Positions 25,409-25,534 of a stretch of DNA of 25,534 nt are shown one piece after another. A program made the translations under genes and the position numbers. Position 1 is the stretch's first letter, and each line of letters starts with the position of its first letter. The DNA is from CAYFPO01 sp964345035 (GTDB lineage Bacteria > Fidelibacterota > Marinisomatia > SCGC-AAA003-L08 > GCA-002704045). Below the pieces are notes generated by a model, which worked only from the letters and a program-made list of their open reading frames with translations, searched no databases and was not told the origin of the DNA. The stretch spans positions 1 to 25,534 of the forward strand of contig CAYFPO010000027.1 of assembly GCA_964345035.1 (NCBI GenBank), read 5' to 3'.

Positions 25409-25435
25409 GGTTAAGCCACTTCAAGTAAATTTAAT

Positions 25436-25534
25436 ATGAGCACAGATTTAACATTTTTTACAAACGAGCCAAATGCAGCATTAGTTGACCGATTTAAAAG
25501 CACACTTCGTGCTGTCCAATTTTTTGATGTTTTA
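25436..25534 (+). CDS. N-terminus of a putative PLD-like/helicase protein (partial)
   Basis: An ATG at 25436 opens a frame that runs without a stop to the window end, giving 33 residues. LTFFTNEPNAALVDRFKSTL and AVQFFDVL are reminiscent of the start of PLD-domain plus SNF2/DEAD-type helicase proteins found in restriction and other defence loci, which often begin with an FFTNE...L.DRF...L....FDVL pattern. The match is from memory of the pattern and rests on very few residues. No ribosome site is evident, so the true start could differ. Confidence 0.4.
   Translation, partial: MSTDLTFFTNEPNAALVDRFKSTLRAVQFFDVL

Overview
The window is AT-rich and bacterial, with very dense coding and no tRNA, rRNA, CRISPR array or insertion sequence that I can see. 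No gap between genes exceeds about 190 bases. The best taxonomic guess is a Gram-negative of the Neomarinimicrobiota (Marinimicrobia/SAR406) or a close Calditrichota/Ignavibacteriota-like relative. The reasons are a secreted protein with a dockerin plus a YPNPFNP-type C-terminal sorting tail (type IX secretion), a TonB-dependent receptor with a carboxypeptidase-regulatory-like N-terminal domain and many DxNxDG calcium-type loops, a DUF5916 outer-membrane barrel, and the Bacteroidota-style GlmU-like protein. This assignment is inference from gene content only.

Layout. (1) 1-1838, + strand: end of an unrecognised gene, then sufT and sufS of an Fe-S cluster assembly operon. (2) 1904-4531, - strand: a lone CBM9-like/DUF5916 outer-membrane barrel. 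(3) 4713-8109, + strand: etfB-etfA-ETF:quinone oxidoreductase, a complete electron route from flavin dehydrogenases to the quinone pool, with an extended -10 promoter in front. (4) 8253-10136, +: a stand-alone secreted dockerin/T9SS-tail protein with a strong promoter-like upstream region, a full ribosome binding site and a UUCG-loop terminator. (5) 10286-14788, +: a 1500-residue TonB-dependent receptor whose predicted surface loops are filled with Asp/Gly/Asn-rich, cysteine-paired inserts, followed by a PAP2 phosphatase at 14819-15385. (6) 15354-17917, - strand: a GT-B-like half protein and a GlmU-like protein (translationally coupled), then an acidic zinc-ribbon protein and a DUF3467 protein; the last overlaps the convergent PAP2 gene. 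(7) 17958-25408, + strand: a tightly packed run of M23 peptidase, rhomboid protease, cytidine deaminase, uridine kinase, thymidine kinase, CNT nucleoside transporter, adenylate kinase and dephospho-CoA kinase, several with overlapping ends. (8) From 25436 a new gene begins whose 33 visible residues resemble the start of PLD-like/helicase proteins found in restriction-type loci.

How the genes work together: regions 1 and 3 serve redox metabolism (Fe-S assembly supplies clusters such as that of ETF-QO). Regions 2, 4 and 5 are envelope and surface functions. Region 7 joins envelope proteolysis with a compact nucleoside uptake and salvage cassette (import by the CNT carrier; deamination of cytidine; phosphorylation of uridine/cytidine and thymidine; adenylate kinase balancing adenine nucleotides; the last step of CoA synthesis). 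The parts most worth a second look are the calcium-type, cysteine-paired loop modules of the TonB receptor beside the dockerin protein, the zinc-ribbon/DUF3467 pair, the half-length GT-B protein paired with GlmU-like, and the gene cut by the right edge.
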